Shown: piece after piece, positions 1 through 8,115 of the stretch
Layout: the number at the start of each line of letters is the position of its first letter
Numbering within the stretch: position 1 is the stretch's first letter
From: Oligoflexia bacterium
GTDB taxonomy: Bacteria; Bdellovibrionota; Bacteriovoracia; Bacteriovoracales; Bacteriovoracaceae
Direction: 5' to 3'
NCBI GenBank assembly: GCA_024229115.1
Contig: JAAEST010000122.1
Location: forward strand, 1-64,000
Length of the DNA stretch: 64,000 nucleotides
Notes under the pieces: generated by a model
Seen by the model: the letters and a program-made list of their open reading frames with translations, nothing else
Told to the model about the DNA's origin: nothing
Database searches by the model: none
Program-made: the position numbers and the translations under genes

Positions 1-55
1 ATTGTTTAAAGTCTTCTGGGTAATGTCTTTTTGTTCTTTTCTGTGTCTTTTTCAT
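1..55 (-). CDS. IS3-family-like transposase OrfA, N-terminal fragment cut by the window edge
   Basis: Only the first 18 codons lie inside the window. The start is MKKTQKRTKRHYPEDFK, a basic stretch followed by a Y-x-x-[DE]-F-K motif. This is how the helix-turn-helix OrfA subunits of IS3-type elements (COG2963) usually begin. A good Shine-Dalgarno (AAGGAG, 62-67) lies about seven bases upstream of the ATG at 55. OrfA would bind the element's terminal repeats and give the fused OrfAB transposase by frameshifting. The call rests on a very short peptide plus the apparent cut of the neighbouring ATPase gene, so the family is probable and not proven. Confidence 0.5.
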   Translation of the reverse strand, partial: MKKTQKRTKRHYPEDFKQ

Positions 56-105
56 AACGCACTCCTTATCACATAAGTCGTGCTGTTAAAAGAGTGTCCG
101 TTAAA
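1..105 (-). mobile_element. Left end of a probable insertion sequence; exact boundary uncertain
   Basis: The reading frame of the ATPase gene stops at 101 exactly where the sequence changes to a short AT-rich leader (about 56-105) in front of a transposase-like start codon. Read on the minus strand, the leader contains TTTAACGGACACTCTTTTAA, a plausible IS terminal repeat, then an SD and the transposase ATG. This layout is normal for the left end of an IS3-type element. The other end and any target duplication are outside the window, so the boundary (somewhere about 85-105) cannot be fixed. Confidence 0.45.
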
Positions 106-1066
106 CTAAGGGAAGGTCAAGAGCATTGTAGAAGTATTTTGTTTCTAAATCATACTTATCAATTGATTTCTTTAAACTTCCTTTATTAAGACTTTCTTGC
201 TTCTCTTTAATAGTATCTTTAAAATAGACCTCAAGTTCATTCGAATGAATTGCTACATAATAGTTTTCTATAGTTGCTTTGAGCAATTCTTGAAACCATT
301 CATCACCATAATCAAAGCCTAGTATAAAAATACTTGTTCCGACTTTTTTTCTTTGAAAAAAAAGTGGAATATCATCTAAAGTAGAAATAGGAGCAATTGG
401 TTCTTTCTCTGATAATTTGTGGCCAAAGTGACCAGTTGGTAAAAATACATCATCTTCTCTTTCAAAAGAAGTAAGTATAGTCTTACCTCCAAAGTGAAAA
501 GTATCTTTATTTATTTTCGTTGAGTAGAAAATTGTACGAAAGTCAGAAGCAGCAAATGGAGCATTTCTACCAATTCCATATGTTCCTCCAATATTTTCTC
601 TTCTTGTGCTTTTTCCTTTTTCGAAGAGTAGTCTAAACCACTCATTACTTTTCTTTGATTTTGTATCCTTTTCGTATCTAAGACCAGTTGTATTTTCATC
701 TGATATTTCTAAGATATCTAATTTCCCATCTTTAAAGTATTTTCTTAGCTTAGTAAAAAATAGATGTGATGAGTTACTTTGGCTACTTGGTTTATCTATA
801 TCTCCAATGTCAAACTGCTCACATAGTTTCGATATTTCTTTGAAGGTATCAATTGCGGGTAATTCATTTAAGTTTAGTTGGAATCTTTTGAAGGAGACTT
901 TTACAGGTTTGTTTTTATGTTCACCTTTTGCATCAAGAGAGTTTTGGATAGACTCTCTTGCCAAATATTTAAGGGTATCCCCTTTAAAAGTCACAATTCC
1001 AGCATCAGAAAAGCTTGATCTTTCTCCAGTTCCACACGGTACAAAATGCCAATCTATTTTACTCAT
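101..1066 (-). pseudogene. GHKL-type ATPase, probably 3'-truncated by the adjacent insertion sequence
   Basis: The N-terminal 321 residues of a GHKL (Hsp90/MutL/MORC-like) ATPase are present. Near residues 38-47 is an N-box (RESIQNSLDA). Near residues 122-130 is a degenerate Mg/ATP loop (ISDENTTGL). A glycine-rich lid, GTYGIGRNAPFAAS, lies near residues 160-173. A transducer-like segment follows, then the frame ends abruptly in LPLV. A functional protein would be expected to have a longer C-terminal part. The start ATG has an AAGG-type SD and lies 9 bases after a small gene, so the two are one transcript. GHKL ATPases of this kind are known beside C5 methyltransferases in restriction-modification neighbourhoods, which fits the genes upstream. 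Calling it broken is inference from the transposase-like sequence directly downstream. Confidence 0.6.
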
Positions 1067-1075
1067 AAAAATACC

Positions 1076-1303
1076 TTATTCTTTAAACTTAAATGAGTTC
1101 TTATTATTTATTGATTTAGTATTAAACTTTACTTTTAACTCTTTAATACTTTGCTCAAGAGCATTAATAATCTGCCTTATTTCATTTTCAGTGTAATGAT
1201 AATTGTTTTTATTTGATAAATTTCCTATTAGATTTATCCTTTTTAATGCTTCAGATACTCTTTTTTCTGCTAAATCTTTAAATTTTTCATGTTTATCATT
1301 CAT
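1076..1303 (-). CDS. Small helical protein, co-transcribed with the GHKL ATPase
   Basis: This is a 75-residue charged, mostly helical protein. Its core (RINLIGNLSNKNNYHYTE followed by an acidic/basic amphipathic helix) resembles short unnamed proteins I associate with restriction and DNA-processing loci; no function is assigned. The start is supported by a very strong SD (GAGGTGA, 1310-1316 on the minus strand). It ends 9 bases before the ATPase start, which suggests a dedicated partner. A possible promoter (TTGATA-16-TAAATA) lies just upstream within repeated ATTTAGT/ACTAAAT words around 1317-1355. Confidence 0.6.
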   Translation of the reverse strand: MNDKHEKFKDLAEKRVSEALKRINLIGNLSNKNNYHYTENEIRQIINALEQSIKELKVKFNTKSINNKNSFKFKE

Positions 1304-1446
1304 ATAATCACCTCATTTAGTACTATATTTACCATATTTAGTGTATATATCAATTGAATTGTGAATATTTATCAATATTACTTTGATGAACTCAGTGATT
1401 TCAGTAGATTATGAATTCTTAATTATTTTCTGTAAGTATGCTTAAA

Positions 1447-1480
1447 AAAAAAAGGAGCCACTGTGGGACTCCTTTTAAAA
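1447..1480 (-). terminator. Intrinsic terminator downstream of the methyltransferase gene
   Basis: An inverted repeat (AAGGAGTCC pairing with GGCTCCTT, one bulge) is followed on the minus strand by about ten T residues. It lies 30 bases after the methyltransferase stop. It separates that gene from the helper/ATPase pair, so the latter needs its own promoter near 1317-1360. The 1304-1509 gap holds this terminator and that promoter region only. Confidence 0.75.
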
Positions 1481-1509
1481 TTTCAATGTTTATTTAGTTT
1501 TTTTGAAAG

Positions 1510-2775
1510 TTATTGAAGCTTATTTGTTGTTTTATTACCTATACCATACGCACTATTCATTACTTTATACATTTTCTTAGCAATTGCTTCTATTACTGGT
1601 ACAGCAACAGAGTTTCCAAATTGCTTGTATGCTTGCATATCAGAAACTGGAATGATGAAGTTTTCGGGAAAGCCCTGAAGTCTTGCACACTCTCTAGGAG
1701 TCAACCTTCTTGGTCTTTTATTTAATTCTGTTTGATCAATTAAGATTTCACTACCATCTTTGTAGTAACGGGCACTAATTGTACTAGTGTAGTCTGAGTC
1801 TTTAGTAAATAAGCTAAATCCAAATCCATTCCCTTTTTCCTTGTGACCTTCTTTTCTTCTTAAGTGTCCACTCCAAAGCTTTTCAGAAAGAGTGTATTTT
1901 TCATTAACTTTAGAAGAGTCTTGTAAGATATCCCCAACCTTTGCTTTTTTACGTATTGGTGTAGGCCACTTAAATTCAGAATCAAAATCAAAGCCTTTAG
2001 GTGCTTGATCTTTGTCAAAACCAACAATATAAATACGTTCTCTGTTCTGAGGAACTCCGTAGTCATAAGCTCTAACTACTTTTACTTCAACGTGATAGTT
2101 AAGCTTTGTTGTTAGTGCTCTTTTGGCTTCATCGGTAAGACTCATTTCTGCTAGCTCTTCTTTGGAGAATGTGATTTTTCCTTCAAGAGTATCAATTATT
2201 GTTTTTAGAGTATTACCTTTATTGTGCCCCTTAAGCTGTTTAACATTTTCAAGCAAGAAAGCTTTTGGTCTTTTATCAACTAAGATTCTTTGAATATCAA
2301 AAAACAACGTTCCTCTTGTATCTGAGAATCCCTTCTTTAGACCAGCCTGTGAAAAAGGCTGACAAGGAAATCCTCCAACTAGAAGATCGTGATCAGGAAT
2401 AGAAGAAGACGGGATTTGAGTAATGTCACCCTCAGGAGTTTCTCCGTAATTAATGCGATATGTCTTTTGAGCGAACTTGTCCCACTCTGAAGAGAATACA
2501 CATTTTCCTCCAAGTTTTTGAAATGGAAGTCTGATACCTCCAATCCCAGCAAAAAGGTCAATCATTTTGAATTTATATTTTCCCCGGAACATATATGGTG
2601 GAGAAAGAGGAAAGTTGCTTATTTTTTGAGCATACTTTGAAGGTATCTCTTCTTTTCCTTCTTCCCATAGTTTTACAGACTTTTGTCCCTCTTTTCCAAG
2701 CCCTAACCAGTCTGCGAACTCTTTTCTAGTAAGATCAAGCTCAGTTCTTTTATTATATAATTGCTCAAATTCCAT
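1510..2775 (-). CDS. DNA (cytosine-5) methyltransferase with an N-terminal HTH domain
   Basis: This 421-residue Dcm-type enzyme transfers methyl from SAM to C5 of cytosine. Motif I is IDLFAGIGGIRLPF (about residues 72-85), motif IV is GGFPCQPFSQAG with the catalytic Cys (about 134-145), motif VI is ENVK (about 177) and motif VIII is QNRERIYIVG. Motif X is QFGNSVAVPVI near the C-terminus. Before the catalytic domain, residues 1-60 form an XRE-like HTH (LTRKEFADWLGLG...SVKLWEEG). Similar N-terminal HTHs in M.EcoRII and M.SsoII repress their own R-M genes. The start has an AGGAG SD. It is divergent from the probable restriction enzyme across 196 bases, so the HTH could act there. Target specificity cannot be read from sequence. 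Confidence 0.93.
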   Translation of the reverse strand: MEFEQLYNKRTELDLTRKEFADWLGLGKEGQKSVKLWEEGKEEIPSKYAQKISNFPLSPPYMFRGKYKFKMIDLFAGIGGIRLPFQKLGGKCVFSSEWDKFAQKTYRINYGETPEGDITQIPSSSIPDHDLLVGGFPCQPFSQAGLKKGFSDTRGTLFFDIQRILVDKRPKAFLLENVKQLKGHNKGNTLKTIIDTLEGKITFSKEELAEMSLTDEAKRALTTKLNYHVEVKVVRAYDYGVPQNRERIYIVGFDKDQAPKGFDFDSEFKWPTPIRKKAKVGDILQDSSKVNEKYTLSEKLWSGHLRRKEGHKEKGNGFGFSLFTKDSDYTSTISARYYKDGSEILIDQTELNKRPRRLTPRECARLQGFPENFIIPVSDMQAYKQFGNSVAVPVIEAIAKKMYKVMNSAYGIGNKTTNKLQ

Positions 2776-2971
2776 TGAGTTTTCTCCTGGGGCAAAATAT
2801 GTGTTTGTGTGTAATTTATTTTGGCAAAATTAATTGAAGTTGGAAAACATATTCGTCACTTTGCTGCATGGTGGTGTCGGTTTTTTTATAAATAGCTTGA
2901 ATTTAAATTATTAAATTCTAAACAGAATAAATTTCATTTGATACAATTTTTTTGCAGTCAATGGGAGATAA

Positions 2972-3967
2972 ATGGAATTTAAAATTGAAACACAAAGTAT
3001 ATATATAGAAGATTTTTCTTCTATAGACTTTAGTATTACAAAAGCACCATTATTTTTAAGTAAGATGTATAAGTACTTTTTTAACATAATTATAGAGTCG
3101 AACGGAATTTTTCAGCTTAATTATGATGATCTAGATCATAAAAAAATATTAAGTATCATTAAAGAAGAAAACCCTAGAGCTCTTTTGTTAAGACTTAATG
3201 GAAAAAAAATGACTACTGCTGAGTGGGATAAAGAACCTGTAAGAAAAGCTATAGTATTGTTTCTATGTCAATATCCATCATTTGGCTTTTTTATAAAAAA
3301 TCTACATACAGATGTAGAATTAAATATAAAAAATGCTGAACAATGGTATGGAGAAAATGTTAATACAGAAAATTTTTTAGAGATTAAGAAAAAAGTAGAT
3401 AGACTTAATGAATTGAGATGGAATAGAGATCAGTTGAAAAATGAAAGTCAATCAGGTGTTTCTATATTAGGCTCTATCTCTGAAGCCCTTATTGAAATTG
3501 CGATGGAATCCTTGATTGATGGAAAGACTTTTTTTAGATCTCAACATCAAGATGTAAAGTCATATGGTGATTTTGTATTAATGTGTTTGCCAAATAATCT
3601 TTGGCTTTCCGTTAAATCAAATTTTGCAAGAGAAAGACTTTTAGCTTCTGGTTTTACATCGGATATAATAGGTGTAGGTTATTTCACAGATTTTAAAGAA
3701 TTTACCAGTCAAACTAAGATTAGAAATTTTATTAAAGTTGGCTTCCTAGCAATGTATATGCCAGACATTCCCATTACTCCTGATCAGATAAAAAATGGTC
3801 TTAGTACATATGATGAAGTTCAGAGCTACTATAAAGAAAGAAATATGCCTTTTCCAAGTAATATAAATGGCAAACCTTTTCTAAGACCGCTTACGGACTT
3901 GTTTGGAAATTTAAAAAGCCTAATCCAAATAGAAGATACAAGTAAAAGAACAATTGTTAATTTTTAA
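2972..3967 (+). CDS. Probable restriction endonuclease of the R-M pair (PD-(D/E)xK-like)
   Basis: This 331-residue protein is divergent from the C5 methyltransferase, the normal place for the cognate endonuclease. The central region has a helix with several Glu (SISEALIEIAMESLID, about 168-183). Then come Asp in SYGDFVLM (about 199-206) and a hydrophobic strand ending LWLSVKSN (about 211-218). That order matches a PD-(D/E)xK core in which the usual acidic residue before x-K is Ser, as in the Cfr10I-type variation where another Glu serves. The start has a GGGAGA SD. Base composition is visibly more AT-rich than downstream genes, consistent with transfer. The restriction role is inferred from position and this partial motif. 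Confidence 0.6.
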   Translation: MEFKIETQSIYIEDFSSIDFSITKAPLFLSKMYKYFFNIIIESNGIFQLNYDDLDHKKILSIIKEENPRALLLRLNGKKMTTAEWDKEPVRKAIVLFLCQYPSFGFFIKNLHTDVELNIKNAEQWYGENVNTENFLEIKKKVDRLNELRWNRDQLKNESQSGVSILGSISEALIEIAMESLIDGKTFFRSQHQDVKSYGDFVLMCLPNNLWLSVKSNFARERLLASGFTSDIIGVGYFTDFKEFTSQTKIRNFIKVGFLAMYMPDIPITPDQIKNGLSTYDEVQSYYKERNMPFPSNINGKPFLRPLTDLFGNLKSLIQIEDTSKRTIVNF

Positions 3968-3982
3968 GAAGTAAAAATATAT

Positions 3983-4780
3983 TTAATAACTTTTTGAAAT
4001 GTTTAAGAAATTGTTAAGTAAATTTTTTAATAGTTCGCCAAGAATTAGTGGGTGGTCTGATGACGCCCCATAGGCAGAAAGAAAACCCTTAACTTCTTTT
4101 TGGAACTTCTTTGGTACAAATTGTAAGTTTTTATATAACAAATTTTTCATCTCAAAGAAGTTTGATTCATTTTGGTCGTCCTCAGGGAATTCATCTTTTG
4201 AGAGGTTATATAATCTCTTGCACAATCCTAACATTTCGGAAGTTACGTGAACATACTGTCCAACTTGTAATGTGAAGTATAGTTGTTCCGGAGAGTATTT
4301 TTGAGAACCTCCAGTGAAAAGCTTTTGATTTTGCTTATGAACAATAAGTTTAGATCTAAACTCACATACTCTCTTAAGTTCATGTTGTATACTTTCTGGA
4401 AGTTCATTTTTAAACTTATTTGAGCTCTCAATCATTTCTTGAATTGCATAGAAGTAATTATATATTGATTTAATTAATATCGATGATTCTGTAGTTACTT
4501 GATGTGTGTACACCATTTTATTATTAATTTCTCTTATACCGGTTACAGTAAAGTCAACACGACTAAGATCTCGAAATCTTATTAATCTCTGATATAGCAT
4601 AAAGAAAGAGTATGAACATTCTTTTAAATCAAGTCGAATGTTAGATAACAAAACTTTATCTTTACTTTCTTGAAAATAACTACCAAATGCAAGAAGGTAA
4701 AAATCTTCATTTAGAATGAGCTCAAGTTCATTAACAAGCTTTTCAAGTTTTATTGCACTATCAGATGGAATTATTTTCAT
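3983..4780 (-). CDS. HEPN-like protein of unknown function, last gene of the PLD operon
   Basis: This 265-residue, mainly alpha-helical protein has no family I recognise with certainty. Around residues 136-148 it carries EFRSKLIVHKQ, an R-x5-H signature within a helix. HEPN RNases and HEPN dimerisation domains use R-x4-6-H, so a HEPN-like fold is a reasonable guess but unproven. There is no signal peptide or clear membrane helix. It starts 4 bases after the stop of the membrane protein gene and lacks its own SD, so it is probably translationally coupled. It ends only 15 bases from the convergent restriction enzyme gene, placing it in the same defence-like cluster. Confidence 0.55.
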   Translation of the reverse strand: MKIIPSDSAIKLEKLVNELELILNEDFYLLAFGSYFQESKDKVLLSNIRLDLKECSYSFFMLYQRLIRFRDLSRVDFTVTGIREINNKMVYTHQVTTESSILIKSIYNYFYAIQEMIESSNKFKNELPESIQHELKRVCEFRSKLIVHKQNQKLFTGGSQKYSPEQLYFTLQVGQYVHVTSEMLGLCKRLYNLSKDEFPEDDQNESNFFEMKNLLYKNLQFVPKKFQKEVKGFLSAYGASSDHPLILGELLKNLLNNFLNISKSY

Positions 4781-4784
4781 ATTT

Positions 4785-5417
4785 CTAATATAAAACTTCT
4801 TGAGCTCTACAGTATAGACTTAAAAAGTTGTTATACACATCAGTAGCATTTTGGTTTAGCTCTTCACTATTTCGAATTTCCTGAGCTTCTAGTTGAGGAT
4901 CAAAAGGCCGTCTATCTTCATGTCTAGGGATAAGGTAAAAGTTCCCTTGAATATTATCAGGAACCATATGTTGAGCACAGTTCCACCTGAAATCGTTTAT
5001 AGAGTTTAACAACTCTGTTTTTAAGTTTTCGAGTTCATTATTTCTAAAAAAAATAGTTTGCAAGCTAAACTCATTGTAAAAATCAAAAACTCTATCAAAG
5101 TAATCAAAGCTTGTACCTCTCCCTCCCATATCATGTTCTCTTAGCCAGTGCTCCATATTGTTGTTATGAGGAAGAAAATCAATCATTCTTTCATAAAGCT
5201 CTATATCTAGAGGATGAACTTCATGAACCGGATTATCTTCAACTTGTGGAGGTTGAGCTTCGATATTTCCTTCAAGAACAAATGTATCTAGAATTAAAGT
5301 AATAAATGAAATACTACCCACTATTGCAGGTTCCCATTCTTGAGTGTTGTGAAACCAAATAGCACACCCCATTGTCAATAAACATTCTCCGAAAAGTCTA
5401 CTAAGCTGTTTGTTCAT
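4785..5417 (-). CDS. Two-helix membrane protein of unknown function, middle gene of the PLD operon
   Basis: The 210-residue protein begins with two likely transmembrane segments (about residues 9-24, LFGECLLTMGCAIWF, and 30-48, AIVGSISFITLILDTFV). A soluble acidic domain of about 150 residues follows. The soluble part is rich in Asn, His and aromatics (HWLREHDMGGRGTSFDYFDRV) and I do not recognise a family. The SD is clear (AGGAG, 8 bases upstream). It is 11 bases after the PLD gene and 4 bases before the HEPN-like gene. In this arrangement it could be the membrane-targeting or pore component of a three-gene system; that is inference. Confidence 0.6.
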   Translation of the reverse strand: MNKQLSRLFGECLLTMGCAIWFHNTQEWEPAIVGSISFITLILDTFVLEGNIEAQPPQVEDNPVHEVHPLDIELYERMIDFLPHNNNMEHWLREHDMGGRGTSFDYFDRVFDFYNEFSLQTIFFRNNELENLKTELLNSINDFRWNCAQHMVPDNIQGNFYLIPRHEDRRPFDPQLEAQEIRNSEELNQNATDVYNNFLSLYCRAQEVLY

Positions 5418-5428
5418 TTTTTCTCCTA

Positions 5429-6799
5429 TTACTGATGTGCCAAGTTAAAAAAGTAATTCAAATGCTTCATATCTTCAGCTAGTGAATCCATTATCTTTGA
5501 AGAAAGAAGTGTTTTTTTATCATTCGCATCTTCTAGAAAGTATGATTTTCGTAGATGGATGTCAGAGATCTTCTCGCTTCTTAAGTATTCATTACATAGT
5601 GATTGAAGTATTTCTTTTGATATCTGATTGGCCTTGATTGTTTCTGGAAATTGATCATGATGATTTTCGTGTGTGATATTCCAGTCACCTGATAAAGCAT
5701 GATAATGTGAGATAACTTCATCAATATTTGCAAGGACATTTCTAAAGTAAGCTTTTCCAAAATCACTTAGCTTTGATTCGTTAAGTTCTTCAATTCCAGA
5801 ACGAACCTCAAACCATTTCCCATTTTCAGCTTTTCCTAAACCAAAGATGAAAGAAGGTTCACCAATATGAGTATTCTTACGGAGGCCTTCTCTATTTCTC
5901 ACGAGCCAGAGATAGCGATAGTTTGGCATATAGTTCTTTACCCAACGATTATGAGAGTAACCAACGTTGAACGATTCAAGATTGATGGTAAGGTTTCTAC
6001 TTAATCTTAAGTTTTCATAAAAGTTCTTAAGAATTGGATGAATCTTCTCTGTGAGATGCTTTTTTACAAACTCTAGGTTTTCTGGAGACCATTCTAATCC
6101 ATGATCAAATGCGTCCCAGTCTGATTCTTTAAAACCTCTAAATATATTTGAACCTTGTATTTCAATATCTACCTGGCTAGGGTTTAAACAATCTTTTGCC
6201 ATAGGCGAGAAGGCAGTTGAAAACTCTGGAAAATCAAGCTCTTCGATTTGCTTTCGTACTTCTTTGGACTTTTCTTCAAGTTCTTTAAACTCTTCAACCT
6301 GACTTAGTGTTAGGGGAGTAGACTTTACTTTAAGATCATCCCAAAGAGTCGTTATTCTCGTGACGATTTCATCAAATGTAATTTTCTCAGCGAGTTTTGG
6401 GCCTTTACTCTTACAAAAGTAGGCACCTACTTCAAAATTATTTTCCAAACCATTATCTGTGAGATTAGCAGAGGTTATAAGGATGTGTTCGTGATCAATC
6501 CAGAAAACCTTCGCATGGAGATTTGAAGAGAAAAAGTTCACTTTGATTTCATTAGTTAATAGATGTTCGTGAATTTTCGGACTTTGAATTCCAGAGATAA
6601 TTCCTGACTTAGAAATTTCAGTAATAATTTGAGCATCACAATCATCAGGGATTGTTTTAGCCAGCCACTTTGCACGGTTGATTGAGATAAAAGGACAAAT
6701 TATCTTTACACTCTTGGCACTTTTTAAGAGGTCTTCTAGTAGCTCTTTGTGATTGATATTTATGTGTGTATTAGCGATTAGAAAGTCACTAGTATTCAT
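5429..6799 (-). CDS. Phospholipase D-like (HKD) domain protein, probable nuclease
   Basis: This is a 456-residue protein. An N-terminal PLD-type domain (about residues 1-150) ends in the HKD motif LHAKVFWID...ITSANLTDNGL, with H-x-K-x4-D and the conserved S-x-N, followed by NFEVG as in PLDc_2 nucleases. There is a single HKD, so a dimer would make the active site, as in Nuc and BfiI. The remaining 300 residues (coiled coil near 170-190, then an unknown domain) match nothing I can name. Single-HKD proteins without a signal peptide and with long unknown C-termini are often nucleases in defence loci. It is the first gene of a minus-strand operon with two unknown partners. The start is supported by AGGA 8 bases upstream. 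Confidence 0.8.
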   Translation of the reverse strand: MNTSDFLIANTHININHKELLEDLLKSAKSVKIICPFISINRAKWLAKTIPDDCDAQIITEISKSGIISGIQSPKIHEHLLTNEIKVNFFSSNLHAKVFWIDHEHILITSANLTDNGLENNFEVGAYFCKSKGPKLAEKITFDEIVTRITTLWDDLKVKSTPLTLSQVEEFKELEEKSKEVRKQIEELDFPEFSTAFSPMAKDCLNPSQVDIEIQGSNIFRGFKESDWDAFDHGLEWSPENLEFVKKHLTEKIHPILKNFYENLRLSRNLTINLESFNVGYSHNRWVKNYMPNYRYLWLVRNREGLRKNTHIGEPSFIFGLGKAENGKWFEVRSGIEELNESKLSDFGKAYFRNVLANIDEVISHYHALSGDWNITHENHHDQFPETIKANQISKEILQSLCNEYLRSEKISDIHLRKSYFLEDANDKKTLLSSKIMDSLAEDMKHLNYFFNLAHQ

Positions 6800-6823
6800 T
6801 TTCCGTCCTAGAATTTATTTATA

Positions 6824-6839
6824 AATAAAGTACACTAAT
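6824..6839. promoter_or_regulatory. 16-bp AT palindrome in the divergent promoter region of the PLD operon
   Basis: The sequence TTTATTTATAAATAAA is a perfect palindrome 25 bases upstream of the PLD start codon. It lies in the 114-bp gap that also serves the plus-strand membrane operon. It may be an operator overlapping the promoter, but such palindromes arise easily in AT-rich DNA. Confidence 0.3.
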
Positions 6840-6913
6840 AATAACTAATATAATTAAATATGAATATTTTGATATAAAAACTTTATGGGCAAAATATTCT
6901 AAAAGGAACTATT

Positions 6914-7306
6914 ATGAAGTTCATTTTTGCAATATTAGCATTTGCCTCACTATGTGTTTCAGTTTGGATGTCAGGTAGTTATTACTACTTCATTGATTGG
7001 CCTTCTCTTATATTTGTTATTTTCCCATTGGCAGGTTTATTGATGGCAAAACATGGAAAACTTGCTTTTACTTTCTATAAGGAAAGTGAGGACGTTAAAC
7101 AAAAGGTTGCTCACGATGGAGGAATATATTCAATTCTCATCGGTTTTCTAGGAACTCTCGTTGGTATTATTGTTATGTTTGCTAACATCTCAGATCAAGC
7201 TGCCTTAGGGCCAGCAATGGCAGTATCATTTGTAAGTACAATTTATGGTTTATTGGCATATCTCTTTGTATTTTTTCCTTTCATGGGGAATAAGGGGGAA
7301 GCCTAA
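6914..7306 (+). CDS. Small MotA/ExbB-like membrane protein
   Basis: A 130-residue protein with about four membrane helices. Its second half, GFLGTLVGIIVMFANISDQ followed by GPAMAVSFVSTIYGLLAY, matches the conserved GTxxGxxxML...iGpamAvaLxxTxYG core of MotA/TolQ/ExbB proton-channel subunits. It is much shorter than MotA (about 280 residues) and lacks the large cytoplasmic loop. The SD AAAAGGA lies 8 bases upstream. Its stop codon overlaps the start of a second protein of the same kind, so the pair may assemble together. Motor or transport function is not established. Confidence 0.65.
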   Translation: MKFIFAILAFASLCVSVWMSGSYYYFIDWPSLIFVIFPLAGLLMAKHGKLAFTFYKESEDVKQKVAHDGGIYSILIGFLGTLVGIIVMFANISDQAALGPAMAVSFVSTIYGLLAYLFVFFPFMGNKGEA

Positions 7307-7749
7307 TGAATGCTATAAATGCTTCAGGAATATCTCTCTTTATTGGAACATTTGTAGGTTCAGCGATTGCAATGGGCTCGATTCATTATTTTCTAGATAT
7401 CCCTTCACTAATTGTTTTGTTTTTACCGGTCCCATTCTTCCTATTTATGAAATATGGAAAGATGATAAGAGGTGAAGAGCTAATAGGTGAGCTTTATAAA
7501 CTAATTTCTATTATGACTATGGTTACGATTCTTCATGGATCAGTAATTATGTTGGCGAATATCAAGGAGCAAGCGGCAATTGGCCCAGCATTGTCTGTTC
7601 TTATAATTGGTTTACTTTATGGGATAATTGGAATTATCGGATGTTCTATATTTTCGAAAAAGAAAATCCCGTCTTATGTTTTGATTACGCCAATTGTTGG
7701 TATTCTAGTGATTCCTCTTTCGTTCTTTGTACTTTTATCGGCGTTTTAG
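7306..7749 (+). CDS. Second small MotA/ExbB-like membrane protein, paralogue of the upstream gene
   Basis: A 147-residue protein with about four helices, starting at an ATG that overlaps the preceding stop codon (TAATG). The central segment, HGSVIMLANIKEQAAIGPALSV followed by LLYGIIG, lines up with the NISDQAALGPAMAV...IYGLLAY segment of the upstream protein. The two therefore arose by duplication. The extra C-terminal helix (IPSYVLITPIVGILVIPLSFFVLL) is absent from the first. A heteromeric complex is plausible; no substrate can be assigned. Confidence 0.62.
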   Translation: MNAINASGISLFIGTFVGSAIAMGSIHYFLDIPSLIVLFLPVPFFLFMKYGKMIRGEELIGELYKLISIMTMVTILHGSVIMLANIKEQAAIGPALSVLIIGLLYGIIGIIGCSIFSKKKIPSYVLITPIVGILVIPLSFFVLLSAF

Positions 7750-8112
7750 ATGAAGCTATTGTTAGAGAATCCATTTGTTCAAGGAACTTTTCTTTTTGTA
7801 TTTCTTCTCTTTGGTTATTACATCACACCTATATTAATGAAGTTCATTCCTACAGTAGAAAACTTGGATAAATATCTAACTATAGCAAATACGATCCTTT
7901 CATTCTTAATATTTAAGATAAAAGGGAAGTTTAGAGAAAATAAAATAAAGCAGTTTATGAGTTTTTATATAATTCTCATTATTAATATTAGTATTATCAG
8001 TAATTACAATATTGAAAATAAGATGTTTATAGCAATGCAGATATTAACTTGTATAAACTTATTAGTTTTTATGCATGTTAAAGAAATACCTTATCGAAAG
8101 AGGATTATGTAG
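7750..8112 (+). CDS. Membrane protein of unknown function
   Basis: A 120-residue very hydrophobic protein with three or four predicted helices (about 10-30, 44-57, 70-85 and 92-108). The ATG follows the previous stop codon without a spacer, indicating translational coupling to the mini-MotA pair. I recognise no family. Confidence 0.55.
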   Translation: MKLLLENPFVQGTFLFVFLLFGYYITPILMKFIPTVENLDKYLTIANTILSFLIFKIKGKFRENKIKQFMSFYIILIINISIISNYNIENKMFIAMQILTCINLLVFMHVKEIPYRKRIM

Positions 8113-8115
8113 TTT

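Noticed and set aside
6914-7749. Zorya-type antiphage system, because of the MotA-like proteins next to a nuclease operon
   Set aside because: No ZorB (MotB-like, peptidoglycan-binding) or ZorC/ZorD/ZorE gene is present. The proteins lack the long ZorA tail and are transcribed away from the nuclease operon.
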